Shown one piece after another: positions 33,532 through 43,363 of a stretch of 64,000 nucleotides of DNA. The notes under the pieces are model-generated. The model saw only the letters and a program-made list of their open reading frames with translations. It was not told the DNA's origin and did not search any database. Both the position numbers and the translations under genes were made by a program. Source of the DNA: Bacteroidota bacterium (GTDB lineage Bacteria > Bacteroidota > Ignavibacteria > Ignavibacteriales > Melioribacteraceae); NCBI GenBank assembly GCA_023397505.1, contig JAEWUC010000006.1:1-64000 (forward strand), written 5' to 3'. The first letter of the stretch is position 1, and every line of letters begins with the position of its first letter.

Positions 33532-36500
33532 TTCTTACCAAAGAAAATATAAAATCGTTAAATATTGACGAATTGGTTGAAGATAATATTTCTTCCGGAA
33601 AGATCAATGAGCTTTTGTTGATTGTTCCAACAAATCGAAAAGCGAGAAATCTTAAAAAAGAAATTATATCGAAGATGCCGGGCACAGCAACCGCCGGTAT
33701 AAATATTGAAACAATCGGAACGCTCACTACAAAATTACTGAAGTTGAGCAAACCGTTCATAAATTTAAGCGAAGCTGCATCGGTTGTGTTTATTAAACAA
33801 AGCGCCGCAGAAATTAAACTGCGCTATTTTTCGGTTTATTCAGGTCAGTCGATAAAAGGAAAAGTTGAAATACCTTTCGGCACTCTCGACAAGATTAAAA
33901 ATGTAATATCCGAATACAAACGCCACGGCATTAATCCCGCTGCTTTGAGAGAAGAGGCCGAAAAACTTGATAAATCCGAAAAGTTGAAAGCTCTTGATAT
34001 AGCCGATATTTATGAAAAGTATTTATCAAAATGTTATGATTTAAATGCTTATGAAACTGGTGATGTATATTCTAAAATTCTTGAACTCTCTGAAAAAGAG
34101 TTTGAACAAAATTATAGAAAACTTTTCGCGGACGTTAATTTTGTAGTTGTCAGCGGATTCGATGAGTTTGCAATGCCCGAAATCAAATTCCTGGAACTAC
34201 TATCGAATTTATCTCAGTATAAACTTTTTATACATTTTGATTATTACGGTGCAAACAAGTTTTTGTTTTCGCATTTAGATAAAACGTACAGTCGCTTTGA
34301 AGAATATGGTTTTAATAAGATAAAAGAAATTTCAAGGAATGAATCAAATCAATTTCAGAAAATCATACGCGAAAAACTTTTTCGAACATTTAAAGCTTCT
34401 CAAAAATTTGACTATAAAAACAGCATAACAAAATTAACCGCGTACGACCGAGACAAAGAAGTAGAAATCATTTCACGCGAGATTAAAGAATTAATTGTTG
34501 AACAGAATGTTGAGCCGCATAAAATATGTGTAGCATTTAATCTGATACAAAATTATTCCTCAATTGTTCGGGATGTGTTTAATAAAAACAGTCTGCCGTA
34601 TAATTTGTCTGATAGAATCTCGCTTGATAATTCCAATCCAGTAACATCTGTTGTTAATCTTTTAGAAATTGTTGAAAATGATTTTTATTTCAATAATGTT
34701 TTCCGCGGATTAAGCGGCGGCTTTTTTAACTCGGGAGAAATTGATTCTGCAAATCTTTTTAAAGTCTCTTCAGCTCTTAAAATTGTTTCCGGAAAGGAAA
34801 ACTGGATTAATACAATTCAGGATGAAATATCAAATCTCAAGTTTAAAGGTGAAGAGGACGATGACGAAATAAAATCTTTGAATAAGATTTACACAAAAGC
34901 TCTTTCGGATATTCGCACAATTGCAGAAATGCTAACTCCGTTCGAAGGGAAAATTTCCATTCCAGAATTTCATAAACGGCTTTTCGATTTAATTTATCAA
35001 TCCCAGCTTCCATTAAAATTATTGAGAACAGGGAGTAACGATTCAGCAGAAAAAAATATCCGTGGTTTTGCTGAGTTTCTTGATACTGTAACGGAAATAT
35101 TCCGGCTTCTCGAAGAAGAATTTGGAAGCGATCAAAAATTTGCGTTGTCGTTTTTTACAGATCAATTACGCACAGCGTGCGGATGGGCACGATTTAATAT
35201 AAAGGAGAAATCCAATTACGGTGTACAAGTTACAACGCTTGAAGAAATACGCGGACTTCAATTTGATTATTTATTTGTCGGCGGCTTGTGCGACGGCGAT
35301 TTGCCGACACGCTATAGACCGGAAATATTTTATTCAGGTTCATTCAAAAAGCAGGCATTCACACATCAAACAGAAGAAAGAAATTTATTTTATCAAGCTT
35401 TGTGCTGCTGGGATAAAAAATTATTCCTTTCGTATCCTAAGACAGATGGCGGGCGGGAAACGGTTCAATCTACTTTCTTAAATGATTTTGAAGTGCTTTT
35501 CGATATTGATGCAAAAAATGAAATTGATTATTCAAAGACTATTTATTCCGAAGAGAGCGTACAAATATGCGCAGGCAAAAACAGTTTTGATAAAATCCCT
35601 TTCTACATAAAACAAAATTTAGATGTTGATCGGATTAATAAGGCAATAGAAATAGAAAAGATGCGCAGTGAAAATCCGTTAGCTTCTTCTACGTATTGCG
35701 GCGATTTATCGGGTACTAAAGCGGCTGAATTGTCTAAAACATTTGCTTTAAAACAATATTCAATTTCTCAGCTTGAAATGTACGCCAAATGCCCGTTTAA
35801 GTTTTTTACGGAGAGAGTTCTTGGCATCGAAAAGGTTGAAGAACCGACAGAAGATATTGAAGCAATCGAGATGGGAAGAATGCTTCATTCAGTGCTTTAC
35901 GAATTTTACTCGAAGATTAGAGATGATAATGTTGTTATTTCCGGTTGCGATGAAAAGACTTTCGAAAAAGCAAAAGAAATAATTTTTAGTATTGCTGAAA
36001 AAGAATTGGTAAAAACGGCATTCAAATCGCCGCTGACTTTTTACGAAAAAGAAAAGATTACAGGTATCAACGGCAACAAGAAAGAATCAATACTTAACCG
36101 TTTTTTAGAAGAAGAAAGAGAAGATGTAAGCGGATTTATTCCAAAACACTTTGAAGTTAGTTTTGGAAAAATAAAAGATGACGGTTCGGATAAATTTTTA
36201 AGCAATAAAGAACCGGTACAAATTGATGGAATTAAATTAAGAGGCAAGATTGACCGGCTTGAGATTTCTGAAAATGAAAATGCATTCAACATTGTAGATT
36301 ATAAATTAAGCGGTAAAAAACCGACATTTAAAGAACTTAAAGAAGGTATATCGCTTCAACTACCTGTATATCTTTTCGCCGCCGCCGAGCTGCTAAAAAA
36401 GAAATTTGGTAAAAAGTATTCGCCGAATGAAATGATAATCTATTCATTAAAATATACGCTCGATGAATTCGGCAAATCCGTTGTGTCTATCGGCAGAAAC

Positions 36501-36680
36501 AAGGAAGAAGAAATTAAAACAATAGATCAGTTAGTTGAAAACACACTTGAAAAGATAAAAAAATATGTTGAACAGATTTCGCAAGGTAAGTTTGGTTTAT
36601 CACCTCATGAAAACCGCGAGCAGCTTATTTGCCGATATTGTCAATTCAAGCCGATATGCAGAATTCAGGAAAGCATTTAA
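33528..36680 (+). CDS. AddB-like helicase-nuclease with PD-(D/E)XK domain
   Basis: This 1050-residue protein has a UvrD-like N-terminal half without an obvious Walker A Lys (LLLIVPTNRKARNLKKEI). Its helicase motifs are weak (TTLEEIRGLQFDYLFVGGLCDGDLP). The C-terminal nuclease (about 745-1050) has a first Cys in SISQLEMYAKCPFKFFTERVLGIE, GRMLHSVLYEF, catalytic residues in RGKIDRLEIS, NIVDYKLSG and LQLPVYLFAAA, and CRYCQFKPIC supplying the last three Cys of an iron-sulphur staple. This matches AddB, which pairs with AddA to resect double-strand breaks. No addA is in the window. Confidence 0.85.
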   Translation: MILTKENIKSLNIDELVEDNISSGKINELLLIVPTNRKARNLKKEIISKMPGTATAGINIETIGTLTTKLLKLSKPFINLSEAASVVFIKQSAAEIKLRYFSVYSGQSIKGKVEIPFGTLDKIKNVISEYKRHGINPAALREEAEKLDKSEKLKALDIADIYEKYLSKCYDLNAYETGDVYSKILELSEKEFEQNYRKLFADVNFVVVSGFDEFAMPEIKFLELLSNLSQYKLFIHFDYYGANKFLFSHLDKTYSRFEEYGFNKIKEISRNESNQFQKIIREKLFRTFKASQKFDYKNSITKLTAYDRDKEVEIISREIKELIVEQNVEPHKICVAFNLIQNYSSIVRDVFNKNSLPYNLSDRISLDNSNPVTSVVNLLEIVENDFYFNNVFRGLSGGFFNSGEIDSANLFKVSSALKIVSGKENWINTIQDEISNLKFKGEEDDDEIKSLNKIYTKALSDIRTIAEMLTPFEGKISIPEFHKRLFDLIYQSQLPLKLLRTGSNDSAEKNIRGFAEFLDTVTEIFRLLEEEFGSDQKFALSFFTDQLRTACGWARFNIKEKSNYGVQVTTLEEIRGLQFDYLFVGGLCDGDLPTRYRPEIFYSGSFKKQAFTHQTEERNLFYQALCCWDKKLFLSYPKTDGGRETVQSTFLNDFEVLFDIDAKNEIDYSKTIYSEESVQICAGKNSFDKIPFYIKQNLDVDRINKAIEIEKMRSENPLASSTYCGDLSGTKAAELSKTFALKQYSISQLEMYAKCPFKFFTERVLGIEKVEEPTEDIEAIEMGRMLHSVLYEFYSKIRDDNVVISGCDEKTFEKAKEIIFSIAEKELVKTAFKSPLTFYEKEKITGINGNKKESILNRFLEEEREDVSGFIPKHFEVSFGKIKDDGSDKFLSNKEPVQIDGIKLRGKIDRLEISENENAFNIVDYKLSGKKPTFKELKEGISLQLPVYLFAAAELLKKKFGKKYSPNEMIIYSLKYTLDEFGKSVVSIGRNKEEEIKTIDQLVENTLEKIKKYVEQISQGKFGLSPHENREQLICRYCQFKPICRIQESI

Positions 36681-36768
36681 TTTATTGATACCTATTGCTC
36701 TAATTTAAAGATCTTGATTATAGTACGAATATAGTTGCAAACAATAGCTAAACTTCTTATTTTTTCGA

Positions 36769-36800
36769 TGCCACTGCCGAGTGCGGTGGCAATTTTTTTG
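36769..36800 (+). terminator. Rho-independent terminator 1 before greA
   Basis: TGCCACTGC and GCGGTGGCA form the stem with one T-G wobble and loop CGAGT, followed by ATTTTTTT. It ends the CYTH-AddB-like unit. Confidence 0.85.
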
Positions 36801-36814
36801 TATAATGTGAGAGT

Positions 36815-36847
36815 CGCCAACCATGTTAAGATGTTGGCGTTTTCATT
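36815..36847 (+). terminator. Rho-independent terminator 2 before greA
   Basis: CGCCAAC (36815-36821) pairs with GTTGGCG (36833-36839), extended by an inner AT/AT pair, with TTTT following. It stands 15 bp after terminator 1. The remaining gap to greA holds only an RBS (AAGGAG). Confidence 0.65.
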
Positions 36848-36938
36848 TATTGGATTAGCCGCGATTTTTAACCTGTTAAATGTTTTTGGTTAAAAGCAGC
36901 GGCTGTTTACATTTTTAAATAAAGAAGGAGTATTTATC

Positions 36939-37409
36939 GTGTCCAACTTTGTGTACTTGAGCAAAGAGAGAATTCGTGAATTGGAAAAAGAATTGGCAGA
37001 ATTAAAAACCAACGGTCGTAAACACATGGCTGAAAGAATTGCCGAAGCACGTTCGCACGGCGATTTATCTGAAAATGCTGAATACGACGCAGCAAAAGAA
37101 GAACAGGGTTTGCTCGAATTAAAAATCAGCAAACTTGATGAACTGCTTTCGCGTGCTACTATCATTGATACTTCAAATATGCCGAAAGATCAATCGCATA
37201 TTCTATCTAATCTAACGGTAAAAAATTTGAACAATAAAAAAACTTACAAATACATTCTTGTTTCGCCGGAAGAAGCCGATCTTGATAAAGGAAAAATATC
37301 TATTACTTCACCGGTTGGACAAGCGTTAATGGGTGTGAAGCCAGGTCAAACTGTGGAAGCTAAAGTACCGGCTGGAATAATAAAATTTCAGATTCTCGAA
37401 TTGGATTAG
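36939..37409 (+). CDS. greA: Transcription elongation factor GreA
   Basis: This 156-residue protein has the GreA coiled-coil hairpin (YLSKERIRELEKELAELKTNGRKHMAERIAEARSHGDLSENAEYDAAKEEQGLLELKI) with the acidic tip residues in DLSENAEYDAA. The C-terminal FKBP-like domain ends with SPVGQALMGVKPGQTVEAKVP. It rescues backtracked RNA polymerase by stimulating transcript cleavage. The start is a GTG behind AAGGAG. It is followed 2 bp later by ribD. Confidence 0.95.
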   Translation: MSNFVYLSKERIRELEKELAELKTNGRKHMAERIAEARSHGDLSENAEYDAAKEEQGLLELKISKLDELLSRATIIDTSNMPKDQSHILSNLTVKNLNNKKTYKYILVSPEEADLDKGKISITSPVGQALMGVKPGQTVEAKVPAGIIKFQILELD

Positions 37410-37411
37410 TT

Positions 37412-38503
37412 TTGACTGATGTATCTTACATACAAATTGCTTTAGAACTTGCCAAGAAAGGCAAGGGATTAGTTAGTCCTTTACCGATGGCAGGGGCAGT
37501 GTATGTTAAAAACAATAAAATTATCGGTGCCGCTTATAGAAGCAACCAGCACGAAGAGCCCGCAGAAATTTTAGCAATAAAAAATTCAAAGGAATCCGTT
37601 GAGGATTCCTTTTTATATACAAACTTAGAGCCGTGTACAACGTGCCAAAAAGATATAGCTTGTATTGATTATATAATTCAGTCCAAAATTAAAAAGGTAG
37701 TTATCGGTTCCGTCAATCCGCATCCGTCATTCGGTGGAATGGCGGTTAAAAAACTTAAAAGAGCCGGCATTGAAGTTAAGACCGGAGTTCTCGAAAAAGA
37801 ATGTATAGAATTGAATAAATTTTATTTCAAGCATTGTACTAATTCTGTTCCTTATGTAACTATGAAAATGGCAGTAACAATAGATGGAAAAATCGCCGAT
37901 TCGGATTATAATTCTAAATGGATAACCTCGGTTGAGTCGCGTAGTTTAGTCCATGAGTTAAGAAGCAGTTATGATGCGGTGCTTGTTGGAATAAAAACAG
38001 TTAAAGCGGATAATCCAAAATTAGATGTTAGATTAGTTGAAGGAAGAAATCCTAAAAGAATTGTAATTGATTCAAAACTTGAAATTGATCCTGAATTTAA
38101 AGTCATTAAAGCAAATAAAGATAATAACGTAATTGTTATTACGTCAAAAAAGAATAAGACAAAAAAACGCAAGCTTCAAAAATTATTAAATCACGGAGTT
38201 GAAGTTATTTTTGTTCCCGAAGAAAAAGACGGACGAGTTGATCTTGTAAATGCGTTAAAAAAAATTGGCGGAAAAAATATAATCTCCGTTTTGGTTGAAG
38301 GAGGCGGAAAAGTTTTTTCTTCTTTTATTAAAGCAAAACTCGACGATGAGATTTTAATTTTTATCGGTCCCAAAATTCTAGGAAACGGTATTCCTTTGGC
38401 TGATGGCTTGGGAATTAAATCAATTCAGAAAGCATTTAGTTATTGCATTAAAGATATGGATAAGGTCGGGGAAGACGCTCTTCTTAAATTGGTTAGAAGA
38501 TAA
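37412..38503 (+). CDS. ribD: Riboflavin biosynthesis protein RibD (deaminase-reductase)
   Basis: The 363-residue bifunctional protein has an N-terminal deaminase domain (about 1-145: LAKKGKGLVSPLPMAGAVYV, YTNLEPCTTCQKDIACIDYI, VNPHPSFGG). A C-terminal reductase domain (146-363) includes VTMKMAVTIDGKIADSDYNSKWIT, YDAVLVGIKTVKADNPKL and VLVEGGGKV. It performs two successive steps from the GTP-derived pyrimidine toward riboflavin. The usual HAE zinc motif is replaced by HEEPAEILAI and the second motif reads PCTTC. It starts at a TTG 2 bp after the greA stop; no other rib gene is near. Confidence 0.88.
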   Translation: MTDVSYIQIALELAKKGKGLVSPLPMAGAVYVKNNKIIGAAYRSNQHEEPAEILAIKNSKESVEDSFLYTNLEPCTTCQKDIACIDYIIQSKIKKVVIGSVNPHPSFGGMAVKKLKRAGIEVKTGVLEKECIELNKFYFKHCTNSVPYVTMKMAVTIDGKIADSDYNSKWITSVESRSLVHELRSSYDAVLVGIKTVKADNPKLDVRLVEGRNPKRIVIDSKLEIDPEFKVIKANKDNNVIVITSKKNKTKKRKLQKLLNHGVEVIFVPEEKDGRVDLVNALKKIGGKNIISVLVEGGGKVFSSFIKAKLDDEILIFIGPKILGNGIPLADGLGIKSIQKAFSYCIKDMDKVGEDALLKLVRR

Positions 38504-38628
38504 ACAGCAGTTAAAAGTTTATAGGAGCGCGGATTAAATATGATTTTTATGTTAAATCATTATTTATCTAAAAATCAGCGTACTCATTTGAAGAAATTTT
38601 AAGTTGATTAAAGAATTTATAAAACCAC

Positions 38629-39990
38629 ATGAAACGGACTGAGCAAAAAGTAATTGGATTTATCGACCGGGAAAAATTAATCGAACCAGGAGATAAGGTT
38701 TTAATTGCTTTAAGCGGCGGGCCCGATTCTGTTTTTGCTATAAATTTTTTTTCTAAGTATTCCAGAAAATATAAGATTAGCATCACGGCTGTTCATTTCA
38801 ACCACAATCTCCGCGGTAAAGAGTCTGATAAAGACGAATTATTCTGCGAGGAATTATGCGAGAAATTAAACATCCCTTTCTATGCTGTTCAACTTGATGT
38901 TAAAACATTTGCCAAACTTCAAAAAGTATCAATTGAAGAAGCAGCGCGAATATTAAGGTACAAAAATCTTGAAGAGATTCGCCTCGATTTTGATTGTGAT
39001 AAAATTGTAACGGCACACAATATAAACGATAATACAGAAACAGTTCTGTTAAATTTTTTTACAGGAACCGGTTATTCAGGCTTTACGGGCATTCCGGTTC
39101 GGAGAGGCAGAATAATTAGGCCGATAATGTGTCTAACCAAACAGGAAATACTGGATTACTTAAAATCACAAAAAATTCCTTTCCGGATCGATTCATCAAA
39201 TAAAGAGAATGATTATAAAAGGAATTTCCTTCGTAATAAAATTATTCCGCATCTTAAAAGTAAAATTAATCCTTCCCTTGACGATGCGATTTATAGATCA
39301 TCAAAAAGTCTCGAAAAAGCTGTACATCTAATAAATGATTTAGTTAAAGAATTGAGTGGAAAATTTATTTTAGAAAAAAAGGATACTCTTCGAATCAAAA
39401 TTTCACTTTTTGAATCTTATGATGACTGGATTATAGGAGAGGTTATAAAAAAAGTTTTGCATAAAAAATTCAATTATCAATTTGATTATGGTAGTTTTCT
39501 AAAAATCAAATCTCTTGTTAAAAATCAAAAAGGAAAATCAGTTCAACTTTCTTCCAAATTTATATGTATTAGAGAAAAAGATTCTATTTTGGTTCTGAAC
39601 CAAAAAGAGGAGGAAGATGTTGAATATGAGATAAAACCGGGCAGCAAATTAAAAGTCGGCGGTAAAACATTAAGTATAGAACAAGTTGATAAAAAGGATA
39701 TTAAATTTGAGCCGGGCGGCAAAGTTGAATATGTTGACGCAGATAAATTAAACGATATTTTTATATTTCGTAAGTGGAAAACCGGTGATAAGTTTTTTCC
39801 GCTCGGTATGAAAAACAAAAAAAATGTTTCGGATTTTCTAACAGATATGAAGATTGAAACGTCTGAAAGAAAGAGTAATTTTGTTTTAGAGAACGGGAAC
39901 AATATAGTTTGGGTTGTCGGTTTAAGAATCGACAATCGTTATAAAATTAATTCGAAAACTAAAAAAGTATACAAAATATGGATGAAGTAA
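38629..39990 (+). CDS. tilS: tRNA(Ile)-lysidine synthase TilS
   Basis: This 453-residue enzyme has the PP-loop LIALSGGPDSVFAINFF near residue 28, then AVHFNHNLRGKESDKDE, VTAHNINDNTETVLLNFFTGTGYSGFTGIP and RPIMCLTKQEILDYL. A C-terminal domain (about 380-453) has FRKWKTGDKFFPLGM. It attaches lysine to C34 of tRNA-Ile with a CAU anticodon so it reads AUA. It is first of the tilS-hpt-ftsH group, an arrangement common in bacteria, and overlaps hpt by 13 bp. Confidence 0.95.
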   Translation: MKRTEQKVIGFIDREKLIEPGDKVLIALSGGPDSVFAINFFSKYSRKYKISITAVHFNHNLRGKESDKDELFCEELCEKLNIPFYAVQLDVKTFAKLQKVSIEEAARILRYKNLEEIRLDFDCDKIVTAHNINDNTETVLLNFFTGTGYSGFTGIPVRRGRIIRPIMCLTKQEILDYLKSQKIPFRIDSSNKENDYKRNFLRNKIIPHLKSKINPSLDDAIYRSSKSLEKAVHLINDLVKELSGKFILEKKDTLRIKISLFESYDDWIIGEVIKKVLHKKFNYQFDYGSFLKIKSLVKNQKGKSVQLSSKFICIREKDSILVLNQKEEEDVEYEIKPGSKLKVGGKTLSIEQVDKKDIKFEPGGKVEYVDADKLNDIFIFRKWKTGDKFFPLGMKNKKNVSDFLTDMKIETSERKSNFVLENGNNIVWVVGLRIDNRYKINSKTKKVYKIWMK

Positions 39991-40541
39991 TTCAAAACGG
40001 AAAAGATGAGATTTGTGTCGGGACGGAAAAATTTATTCCTTACCTGACCGAGCAGGAAATCCAAAAGCGGATTGCAGAACTCGGCAAAGAAATTTCCGAA
40101 GAGTATAAAACCAAACTTCCCATTTTCATCGGGGTATTAAACGGTTCATTTATGTTTATGGCCGATTTAATGAAAAACATAACAATTAATTGCGAAATGG
40201 ATTTCTTCAAATTATCGAGTTACGGCGATGAGAAAATTTCCGCGGGAAGAGTAAAACTTCTAAAAGAATTAAACGCCGATATAAAAGACAGGCATTTAAT
40301 AGTAGTAGAGGATATAGTAGATACCGGTCTATCAATAAAATATATTGAAGAATTAATTGAAGGTCATCAACCGGCGAGCGTTAAGGTTGTATCGCTTTTA
40401 ATGAAGCCGGACAGTCTGAAATATGACATCAAAATTGATTATATTGGCTTCAAAATTCCCAATAAATTTGTGATAGGATACGGGTTGGATTATGCTCAAA
40501 AGTATAGAAACTTGAGCTCAATTTATGTTTTAAGCGAATAA
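39978..40541 (+). CDS. hpt: Hypoxanthine phosphoribosyltransferase
   Basis: The 187-residue enzyme has the PRPP-binding motif LIVVEDIVDTGLSI and the flexible-loop region MDFFKLSSYGDE, plus IDYIGFKIPNKFVIGYGLDYAQKYRNL at the C-terminus. It makes IMP (or GMP) from hypoxanthine (or guanine) and PRPP for purine salvage. It starts inside tilS and is followed 18 bp later by ftsH. Confidence 0.95.
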   Translation: MDEVIQNGKDEICVGTEKFIPYLTEQEIQKRIAELGKEISEEYKTKLPIFIGVLNGSFMFMADLMKNITINCEMDFFKLSSYGDEKISAGRVKLLKELNADIKDRHLIVVEDIVDTGLSIKYIEELIEGHQPASVKVVSLLMKPDSLKYDIKIDYIGFKIPNKFVIGYGLDYAQKYRNLSSIYVLSE

Positions 40542-40559
40542 TGGAGATTAAATAAAATA

Positions 40560-42656
40560 ATGTTTGAACCAATAAAGAAATTATATATGGCAGAACCGGA
40601 TAATAATCAAAACAGAAAAAAACCTCTCGGCGGCGGATCTCAAAAACCCGACGGAGATTTCGATTGGTCGAAAATAATACGCACCGTTTTCAGCTGGGGT
40701 GCCGTGATAATTGCGGCGGTAATTATTATGCAATTTATGCGTTCCGGAAATACCAACTCTGTTGAAGTCCCTTATGTTACTTACAGGGATGTACTTAACA
40801 GCGATAAAATTGCCGAAGCAAAAATTTATAAAACGGATATTAACGATTACAGATTGGAAGGTACGCTAAAGCAAAAAGAAACAATCAATGTTAACGGTAC
40901 ACCGGTTGAAGTAAAAACTTTTTCAGTTACACTCGTTGAGTCTGTGATTCAAGATCAATATAAAATTTGGGATGAAAAAGGAATTAAGTATTCATTCGTA
41001 AAAGAATCAAATGAATGGATGACTGTTTTACTCGGTTTTATTCCGTGGATTTTATTATTAGCCATATACATTTTCTTTTTTAGAAGAATGCAAGGCGGCG
41101 GTGCCGGTGGTACAAGAGGAATTTTTAATTTCGGAAAAAGCAGGGCGAAACTAATTTCCGAATCCGCAATTAAGGTTACATTTAAAGATGTTGCCGGAGC
41201 CGATGAAGCAAAACAGGAACTTGAAGAGATTATAGAATTTTTACGCGAACCGGGTAAATTTCAGAAACTTGGCGGAAAAATTCCGCGAGGTGTTTTGTTG
41301 TTGGGCCCTCCGGGAACAGGTAAAACATTATTGGCTCGTGCGGTAGCAGGCGAAGCTGGCGTGCCTTTCTTCTCAATTTCCGGCGCGGATTTCGTAGAGA
41401 TGTTTGTTGGTGTCGGTGCAAGCCGTGTACGCGATCTTTTTGAACAAGGAAAGAAAAGCGCCCCATGTATTATTTTTATTGATGAAATAGACGCTGTGGG
41501 TCGTCATCGCGGTGCCGGTTTAGGCGGCGGACACGACGAGCGAGAACAAACTTTAAATCAATTACTTGTTGAGATGGACGGTTTTGAACAGAACAGCGGT
41601 GTAATAATTATTGCAGCAACAAACCGCCCGGACGTTCTCGACCCTGCGTTGTTGCGTCCAGGCCGTTTTGATAGGCAAGTTGTTGTCGACCGCCCCGATG
41701 TAAAAGGCCGCGAAGGAATATTGAAAGTTCATACAAGAAAAATTCCTTTAGATACTGATGTTGAATTGGAAACTTTAGCAAAAGGCACACCCGGTTTGGC
41801 TGGTGCAGAGTTGGCAAATATGGTTAACGAAGCAGCTCTTCTTGCCGCAAGAAAAAACAAAAAGAAAGTTGAGATGGCGGATTTTGAAGAAGCCAAAGAT
41901 AAAGTTATGATGGGTATGGAACGCAAAAGTATGATAATTAGTGAAGAAGAAAAGAAAGTCACCGCTTATCATGAAATTGGTCATGTGCTTGTTGCAAGAA
42001 TGATTCCCGAAGCTGATCCGGTTCATAAAGTTACAATTATTCCGCGGGGAAGAGCGCTTGGTGTTACTACTTATTTACCAGTTGATGAAAAGCACACATA
42101 CTCAAAAGAGTATCTTGAAGCAATGATTACTTATGCTTTGGGCGGACGTGCTGCTGAAAAATTAATTTTCAACCGTTATACAACCGGTGCGGGAAATGAT
42201 ATTGAAAAAGCTACCGGAATAGCTCGTAAAATGGTTTGTGAATGGGGTATGAGTGAAAAACTCGGACCGCTTGCTTACGGCGCAAAAGAAGAAGAAATAT
42301 TTCTAGGCCGTGAAATTACAAAACATAAAGATTTTAGCGAGCAGACTGCCCAAGATATTGATTCGGAATTGAAAAATATAATTGTCGGTTGCATGACCCG
42401 AGCTGAAAAAATTCTTTCGGAAAATACCGAAGTGCTTCATAAACTTTCGATGGAACTTTTAGAGCGTGAAATTCTTGATTCCGATGAAATTGATAAAATC
42501 ATTAAGGGAGAAACTTTACCCCCGGTTAAACGTAACGGCGCGGAATCGGATAAAACAAACAGCGTAGAAGTACCTGACCATGTTCAAAAATTAATTGATG
42601 AAAAAAAACAGAGACAAACTGAAAAATCTTCCGAAAAAACAGATGGTATCAGCTGA
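40560..42656 (+). CDS. ftsH: ATP-dependent zinc metalloprotease FtsH
   Basis: This 698-residue protein has two N-terminal membrane helices (about 42-60 and 155-175) with a periplasmic domain between. The AAA ATPase follows: Walker A GPPGTGKT near 248, Walker B CIIFIDEIDAVGRHR, and SRH ATNRPDVLDPALLRPGRFDR. The protease zinc motif is HEIGH (near 470, usually HEAGH), with a third ligand in GAGNDIEKATGIARKMV. It degrades membrane and regulatory proteins. The start at 40560 is followed by a second possible ATG at 40587. Confidence 0.96.
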   Translation: MFEPIKKLYMAEPDNNQNRKKPLGGGSQKPDGDFDWSKIIRTVFSWGAVIIAAVIIMQFMRSGNTNSVEVPYVTYRDVLNSDKIAEAKIYKTDINDYRLEGTLKQKETINVNGTPVEVKTFSVTLVESVIQDQYKIWDEKGIKYSFVKESNEWMTVLLGFIPWILLLAIYIFFFRRMQGGGAGGTRGIFNFGKSRAKLISESAIKVTFKDVAGADEAKQELEEIIEFLREPGKFQKLGGKIPRGVLLLGPPGTGKTLLARAVAGEAGVPFFSISGADFVEMFVGVGASRVRDLFEQGKKSAPCIIFIDEIDAVGRHRGAGLGGGHDEREQTLNQLLVEMDGFEQNSGVIIIAATNRPDVLDPALLRPGRFDRQVVVDRPDVKGREGILKVHTRKIPLDTDVELETLAKGTPGLAGAELANMVNEAALLAARKNKKKVEMADFEEAKDKVMMGMERKSMIISEEEKKVTAYHEIGHVLVARMIPEADPVHKVTIIPRGRALGVTTYLPVDEKHTYSKEYLEAMITYALGGRAAEKLIFNRYTTGAGNDIEKATGIARKMVCEWGMSEKLGPLAYGAKEEEIFLGREITKHKDFSEQTAQDIDSELKNIIVGCMTRAEKILSENTEVLHKLSMELLEREILDSDEIDKIIKGETLPPVKRNGAESDKTNSVEVPDHVQKLIDEKKQRQTEKSSEKTDGIS

Positions 42657-43311
42657 ACGCGCAACAATAGATTATCAAAGTGAAGTTTTAAGAAAAACTA
42701 TTCATCTTTGTTCTCTTTCGATTCCGGTTGTATATTACTTTATTACAAGAGAATTGGCGCTCGCAATTTTACTCCCCTTAACAGTTTTTTCATTGGTTAT
42801 GGATTTAAGCCGTTATTATTTCAAACCTCTTAGCGAAGTATTTTATAAAATTTTCGGCTTCCTTTTACGCAGGCACGAGAAAGATGAAAAGAAAAAAAAT
42901 CTTAACGGCGCTACTTATGTTTTAATTTCCGCGGTTATAGTTGTTGCGCTTTTTCCCAAAGTTTTTGTAATAACTGCTTTCTCGGTTTTAATTATAGGTG
43001 ATATTGCGGCGGCACTCATTGGCCGCAAGTTTGGTCGAACTCCATTCCTTTTCAAAAGTCTTGAAGGAACCTTAGCATTCTTTGTATTTTCATGCATTGT
43101 AATTCTGTTTACTCCGAAAATTGAAGGTAATATGATGGAGTTTATGATCGGCTTTTTTTCGGTCGGCGTTGGCGCGATTGCTGAAAATATCTCTTCCGGA
43201 TGGGCGGATGATAACCTCACAATCCCGGTAACTATCGGAATAACTATGTGGATCCTTTACGCGCTTTTACTCCCGCACATGCCGCTTATTCTTCCGAACG
43301 TTCCTAATTAA
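42643..43311 (+). CDS. Polyprenol/diacylglycerol-kinase-like membrane protein (SEC59/VTE5 family)
   Basis: This protein of about 222 residues has about six or seven helices. Family marks are EVLRKTIHLCSLSIPVVYY, NGATYVLISAVIVV, IGDIAAALIGRKFGRTPF and KSLEGTLAFF, which resemble CTP-dependent dolichol, phytol or diacylglycerol kinases and phosphatidate cytidylyltransferases. It probably phosphorylates an isoprenoid alcohol or lipid; the substrate is unknown. I chose the ATG at 42643 (14-bp overlap with ftsH); TTG 42595 and ATG 42598 would lengthen the overlap. Confidence 0.78.
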   Translation: MVSAERATIDYQSEVLRKTIHLCSLSIPVVYYFITRELALAILLPLTVFSLVMDLSRYYFKPLSEVFYKIFGFLLRRHEKDEKKKNLNGATYVLISAVIVVALFPKVFVITAFSVLIIGDIAAALIGRKFGRTPFLFKSLEGTLAFFVFSCIVILFTPKIEGNMMEFMIGFFSVGVGAIAENISSGWADDNLTIPVTIGITMWILYALLLPHMPLILPNVPN

Positions 43312-43363
43312 ATTGAAACAATAGATGATTGCTAAAAGTATAAGCAAAAAAATGAGCTGTAAA

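Noticed and set aside
36801..36806. TATAAT as a promoter for greA
   Set aside because: It lies between two terminators with no convincing -35 element at the right spacing, and promoter motifs of this phylum may differ.
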